A stretch of 64,000 nt of DNA from Roseibacillus ishigakijimensis. Lineage in GTDB: Bacteria > Verrucomicrobiota > Verrucomicrobiia > Verrucomicrobiales > Akkermansiaceae. The notes beneath the pieces were generated by a model that was given only the letters and a program-made list of their open reading frames with translations, made no database searches and had not been told where the DNA came from. Shown here in pieces: positions 61,520 to 64,000 of the stretch. The DNA is taken from the NCBI RefSeq assembly GCF_016595415.1, contig NZ_JAENIO010000012.1, positions 1 to 64,000 on the forward strand. Reading direction: 5' to 3'. The translations under genes and the position numbers were made by a program. How positions within the stretch are numbered: the stretch's first letter is position 1; the number at the start of each line of letters is the position of its first letter.

Positions 61520-63598
61520 ATGAAACAAATCCCAACGCTCCCGCGACTGCTCGGATGGTCGATCTTCACTCTTCTTTCACCTCTGTCGCCGTTGTCTGGG
61601 GAGCCAAGCACAGGGGAGGCAATTTCAAGCTCAAAGCCCGAACAATGCTGGGAAATCGCGGCTCCCCGCCGCATCGAGTTGTCCTTGGATAAGGAGGGAG
61701 TCCTCCCCTACGAGGACAATATTGAAATGTCGGGCAAGAGGGTCTCTGGGATCATCTCTTATTCCGTGGACTCGGAGGGAAATCTCACCCTCCAGCGAGA
61801 GATCTTTTTTCCCCAGCTTCATGAGTTCAAGAACGAACAGGACTCTTGGTTTCACGACTACCGGGCTTATTTGCAGGATTCCTATGGAGATGATCTCTTG
61901 CCGAAGATCTATCTCAAGGACATGGAGTTTGTGCCCGGTCGGGTCAAAAAGGTGGCTATTGACGGCACCTTGACCATCGAACATGAGCCTTCAGCCTCGG
62001 GATTGGAGCTTTCGCGGTGCTTTTTTCCTTCCATGGACCAGCGCCTGTTCCTCGAGCAGTGGACTGTGCGGAATGTCACTGACGAACCTCTTCAGCTCCG
62101 TTCAGCAAACACCTCGCTTGAAATCGAAAACTTTGGAGCGAAAGGAAAGTTCACCCGCCGGATAGCAAGCAATGCCCCGGAAGGGGTGACGCTTCCGCCG
62201 GGAGGCCAAGCAGTCTTCGCATTCTCCGTGGCTGCCAAAATGGCCGAGGAAAAGTGGCCCGTCGTCGAGGCCGGGACCGAGCTGGCCAAGAGACGAGCCT
62301 TTTTGGACCGAGTGGCTGGGACTTTGCAGTTGGAAACCCCCGACCCTGTCCTGAATACTCTTTTCGAGTTTTCCAAAGTGCGCGCTTCAGATAGTCTTTT
62401 CGAATCTGAGTTGGGCTTGATTCACTCTCCCGGAGGGGGACGCTACTACGTCGGGATATGGGCTAATGATCAGGCTGAATACATCAATCCTTTTTTTGCC
62501 TATCTCGGCTATGAGGAGGGTAATGAGTCAGCAATGAATTGTTTCCGGGCTTTCGCGAAGGAAATCAATCCGGAGTTTGAACCTATCCGCTATTCCTTCG
62601 AGATCGAAGGTTTGGTCAAACCGTTCCCAAAAGATCGGGGTGACGCCGCTATGATTGCCTATGGGGCTTCCCACTATGCTCTCGCGCTGGGTGATGAAGA
62701 GATTGCCAGAGAGTTATGGCCCCTCGTCGCGTGGTGTTTGGAATACTGTCACCGGCAGTTGAATGACCAAGGAGTGGTTCTTTCGGAATCTGACGAGATG
62801 GAGGGTCGCATTGAGACGGGAAAGGCTAATCTTTCCACTTCTTCTCTCTATTATGGCGCGCTGGACCATGCGGTCGATTTGGCGAGGGAACTGGAGCTCG
62901 ATGAGGGCAAGATTGCGACCTATCTTAAACAGAAGGAAGACTTGGGAACAGCGATCGAGTCCTACTTTGGGGCGAAGGTGGAAGGGTATCAAACTTACAA
63001 ATACTACGAGGAGCACCAATACCTTCGCCATTGGATTTGTCTGCCATTGGTGGTTGGTATTTACAATCGCGCTGAGGAGACAACCCGGGCCCTCTTCGAA
63101 GGGCTTTGGTCGGAGAATGGCGTGCATGTGGAGAAGAACAGTGACAACGAAAAGATCTCCCGAATTTTCTGGGACCGGGGAACTCTCTATGCTCTGCGCG
63201 GAGCGCTTGCGGCGGGTGCGACCGGGCAGTCCCTTGAGAAATTAAGTGCTTTCTCCCGCAAACGACTCCTGGGCGACCGCGTCCCTTATGTAGTCGAGGC
63301 TTATCCTGAGGGAGATATGGCCCACCTTTCTGCCGAGAGTGCTCTCTATTGCCGCGTGTTTCTCGAGGGACTCTTCGGGATCAAGCCAACAGGGTTTAAT
63401 CAGTTTGAGGTGACTCCCCGGCTGCCAGAGGGGTGGGAAAAGATGAGCCTGACGTCAATCCAATCTTTTGGGGAAGAGATTGATCTGGTCGTGGTCCGAG
63501 GGCAAAAAGGTAAACTTTTGGTCGAAGCCCAAGTTTCCGGAAAAGAGAAGCTTTCTATTCTTCTTGAGCCAGGAGAATCGCATCGGTTCTCTTGGTAG
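61520..63598 (+). CDS. Six-hairpin (alpha/alpha-barrel) glycoside hydrolase
   Basis: A 692-residue protein from the ATG giving MKQIPTLPRLLGW, a signal peptide. An N-terminal beta domain (about 30-250) precedes an (alpha/alpha)6 barrel. IWANDQAEYINPFFAYLGYE, DRGDAAMIAYGASHYALALG and YVVEAYPEGDMAHLSAESAL fit six-hairpin glycosidases such as GH78/GH95-like or GH65-like. Acidic residues in these loops are candidate catalytic residues. The C-terminal GLFGIKPTGFNQFEVTPRLP is a common end of such families. It lies 283 bases after the AraC gene. Confidence 0.75.
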   Translation: MKQIPTLPRLLGWSIFTLLSPLSPLSGEPSTGEAISSSKPEQCWEIAAPRRIELSLDKEGVLPYEDNIEMSGKRVSGIISYSVDSEGNLTLQREIFFPQLHEFKNEQDSWFHDYRAYLQDSYGDDLLPKIYLKDMEFVPGRVKKVAIDGTLTIEHEPSASGLELSRCFFPSMDQRLFLEQWTVRNVTDEPLQLRSANTSLEIENFGAKGKFTRRIASNAPEGVTLPPGGQAVFAFSVAAKMAEEKWPVVEAGTELAKRRAFLDRVAGTLQLETPDPVLNTLFEFSKVRASDSLFESELGLIHSPGGGRYYVGIWANDQAEYINPFFAYLGYEEGNESAMNCFRAFAKEINPEFEPIRYSFEIEGLVKPFPKDRGDAAMIAYGASHYALALGDEEIARELWPLVAWCLEYCHRQLNDQGVVLSESDEMEGRIETGKANLSTSSLYYGALDHAVDLARELELDEGKIATYLKQKEDLGTAIESYFGAKVEGYQTYKYYEEHQYLRHWICLPLVVGIYNRAEETTRALFEGLWSENGVHVEKNSDNEKISRIFWDRGTLYALRGALAAGATGQSLEKLSAFSRKRLLGDRVPYVVEAYPEGDMAHLSAESALYCRVFLEGLFGIKPTGFNQFEVTPRLPEGWEKMSLTSIQSFGEEIDLVVVRGQKGKLLVEAQVSGKEKLSILLEPGESHRFSW

Positions 63599-64000
63599 TC
63601 AGTCCCGTTCTGCAAGTTGTAAAAGGGCCGGGGCATCCCCTGTGCTCCCGGCCGGAGGCGATGGAGCCGAGGGACGAGGTGTTCCCTTCTCGAACGGCTG
63701 CGAAGGGCCTGGCTTGGCCTTTGAAACAGAGATCTCCTGAGGCCTTCCTCTGTTGAGACACCTTGTTCGACAAGTTGTTCATTTCGTGAACAAGATTGCA
63801 GGAAGGGGTCACGACCAGTAGGTGGTCTGTTTCTTGCTCAAAGTAGGATGAACGCTATCGAAGCTGTTTCTCGTTAGGCTAGTTCAGTGATCTCAGCGCC
63901 TGGTTTCCTATGTCAGGTTGGCTTGGAAAGCGGCCACTGCCTGACGGGAAGTCTCAAGGTGAATCCTTCCGCTTGCCCGATGGGAGGTGTTCACAATTGA
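63599..64000. other. No gene recognised at the right edge
   Basis: A 402-base stretch with no convincing frame. A hairpin GGCCGGG (63626-63632) with CCCGGCC (63647-63653) is followed on the minus strand by a short T-run and could be a terminator for a minus-strand gene beyond this window. Confidence 0.4.

Noticed and set aside
1-64000. CRISPR arrays, insertion sequences, prophage or integrase genes
   Set aside because: No regularly spaced direct repeats, transposase or integrase motifs were seen. The tRNA-Ala does not have an adjacent integrase.

Overview
The window is a GC-rich, gene-dense bacterial chromosome segment that reads as Verrucomicrobiota. I infer this from family content rather than from any single marker. 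It has a PVC-type CxxCH cytochrome with HEAT repeats, a PEP-CTERM protein next to a TIGR02597-like surface protein, two bactofilins, an SHD1-like domain fused to thioredoxin, a DUF6941 protein, an LRR_5 surface protein, and Gram-negative lipid A genes (lpxA, lpxB) with a TonB receptor. UGA is used as an ordinary stop in many genes.

Layout. 0-1.1 kb is AT-richer and holds a broken LRR_5 gene. 1.1-4.5 kb has an HNH nuclease and sucCD. 4.5-12.2 kb has an SprT-like protein, PBP2, a DUF6941 protein, an SDR, a GH75-like membrane-anchored enzyme, VF530 and a CHASE2-like membrane protein. 12.2-19.2 kb has a lactonase, lpxA, mscL, a polysaccharide deacetylase, a BlaI/M56 pair divergent from a thioredoxin-like gene, and a hydrolase. 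19.4-28.3 kb has a TonB receptor, thiL-DUF445, an EamA transporter and the large PVC cytochrome. 28.3-33.8 kb has small membrane or secreted proteins, a GH13 enzyme, thyA-folA, an OmpA-like protein and an M42 peptidase. 34.2-36.1 kb is an AT-richer pair of surface proteins. 36.2-41.3 kb has two bactofilins, a TPR protein, lpxB, an M28-like protein and tRNA-Ala. 41.4-46.7 kb has rsfS-ilvA, a second thioredoxin-like gene, a DMT transporter and lysS. 46.8-54.6 kb has secreted or outer-membrane proteins, a rhomboid, a pseudopilin and an AmgK-like kinase. 54.6-63.6 kb looks like a glycan-use locus: SSS symporter, PP2C, GH20, GATase-like, AraC regulator and a six-hairpin glycosidase.

Main discovery. 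Two unlinked thioredoxin-fold genes (17695-18360 plus, 43130-43825 minus) are each interrupted by one in-frame TGA. In both, the TGA sits exactly at the first cysteine of the CxxC redox motif, giving U-D-T-C and W-U-G-P-C. In both, a hairpin with a five-base loop starting AGUU lies 20-30 nt downstream, as expected for a bacterial SECIS. I interpret both as selenoproteins. No selenocysteine machinery (selA, selB, selC, selD) is visible in the window, so this predicts those genes elsewhere in the genome.
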